The translations under genes were made by a program, and so were the position numbers. Source: JAAZIN01 sp964464625 (GTDB taxonomy: Bacteria > Bacillota > Dethiobacteria > DTU022). From it: a stretch of DNA of 6,719 nucleotides. Under the pieces are notes generated by a model that searched no databases, was not told the DNA's origin, and was given only the letters and a program-made list of their open reading frames with translations. The stretch spans positions 1 to 6,719 of the forward strand of contig CAYXKD010000093.1 of NCBI GenBank assembly GCA_964464625.1, written 5' to 3'. Below are positions 6,700-6,719 of this stretch, in pieces (position 1 is the first letter of the stretch; each line of letters begins with the position of its first letter).

Positions 6700-6719
6700 T
6701 TTTTCTGATCCTCCGCCAT
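6696..6719 (-). CDS. 3' end of an upstream gene, possibly mrpB (partial)
   Basis: In the frame that overlaps mrpC by four bases, the right edge reads MAEDQKK then TGA (6698-6696). Only seven codons are visible, so no family can be recognised. The ATGA overlap is the same junction type used elsewhere in this operon, and the codons carry the GGAGG for mrpC, which supports a real gene end. MrpB/MnhB is the one core Mrp subunit missing from the window and usually precedes mrpC, so it is the best guess. The ATG at the edge is probably internal rather than a start. Confidence 0.4.
   Translation of the reverse strand: MAEDQKK
6710..6714 (-). promoter_or_regulatory. Ribosome-binding site of mrpC
   Basis: GGAGG on the minus strand, ten bases before the ATG of mrpC, lying inside the last codons of the upstream reading frame. 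This arrangement fits translational coupling through the ATGA overlap. Confidence 0.65.

Overview
The whole window is one minus-strand operon, read from right to left, for a multi-subunit Mrp/Mbh-type cation/proton antiporter module. It is a membrane complex related to the ion-pumping arm of respiratory complex I. Nothing convincing is encoded on the plus strand, and I see no RNA gene, mobile element, CRISPR array, promoter or terminator. Both ends of the operon lie outside the window.

In order of transcription the genes are: the last seven codons of an upstream gene (perhaps mrpB) at the right edge; mrpC (6340-6699); mrpD (4839-6329); mrpE (4312-4821); mrpF (4044-4310); mrpG (3647-3988, probably starting further upstream at 4015); an mbhD-type gene (3414-3650); an mbhE-type gene (3109-3417); a second large antiporter-like gene of NuoL/MrpA type (1600-3069); and a third antiporter-like gene (1-1556). 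The third runs off the left edge after 518 open codons without a stop. Spacing is tight throughout. There are four-base stop/start overlaps at mrpC, mbhD and mbhE, a gap of 1 to about 30 bases at the other mrp junctions, and gaps of 39 and 43 bases before the two last antiporter genes.

MrpD and its two relatives each keep the membrane Glu and Lys residues expected of proton-conducting antiporter subunits. MrpC, E, F, G, MbhD and MbhE are the small membrane partners that assemble with them. In classical Mrp operons MbhD and MbhE form the C-terminal part of the large MrpA protein. Here they are separate small genes, as in archaeal membrane-bound hydrogenases, and the MrpA/NuoL-like protein follows as its own gene. 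The module could be a stand-alone Na+/H+ antiporter, or the ion-translocating half of a larger redox complex whose electron-transfer genes lie beyond the left edge. The window contains no redox subunit, so this cannot be decided here.

The organism is probably an anaerobic bacterium, perhaps a clostridial Bacillota. The reasons are strong GGAGG ribosome-binding sites, frequent TTG/GTG starts, roughly half G+C by eye, and the split Mrp/Mbh layout. Thermotogota, deltaproteobacteria-like lineages or others are not excluded. The most unusual local detail is that mrpG seems to lack a normal start codon at the place where both the ribosome-binding site and family length say it should begin: the codon there is ATA.
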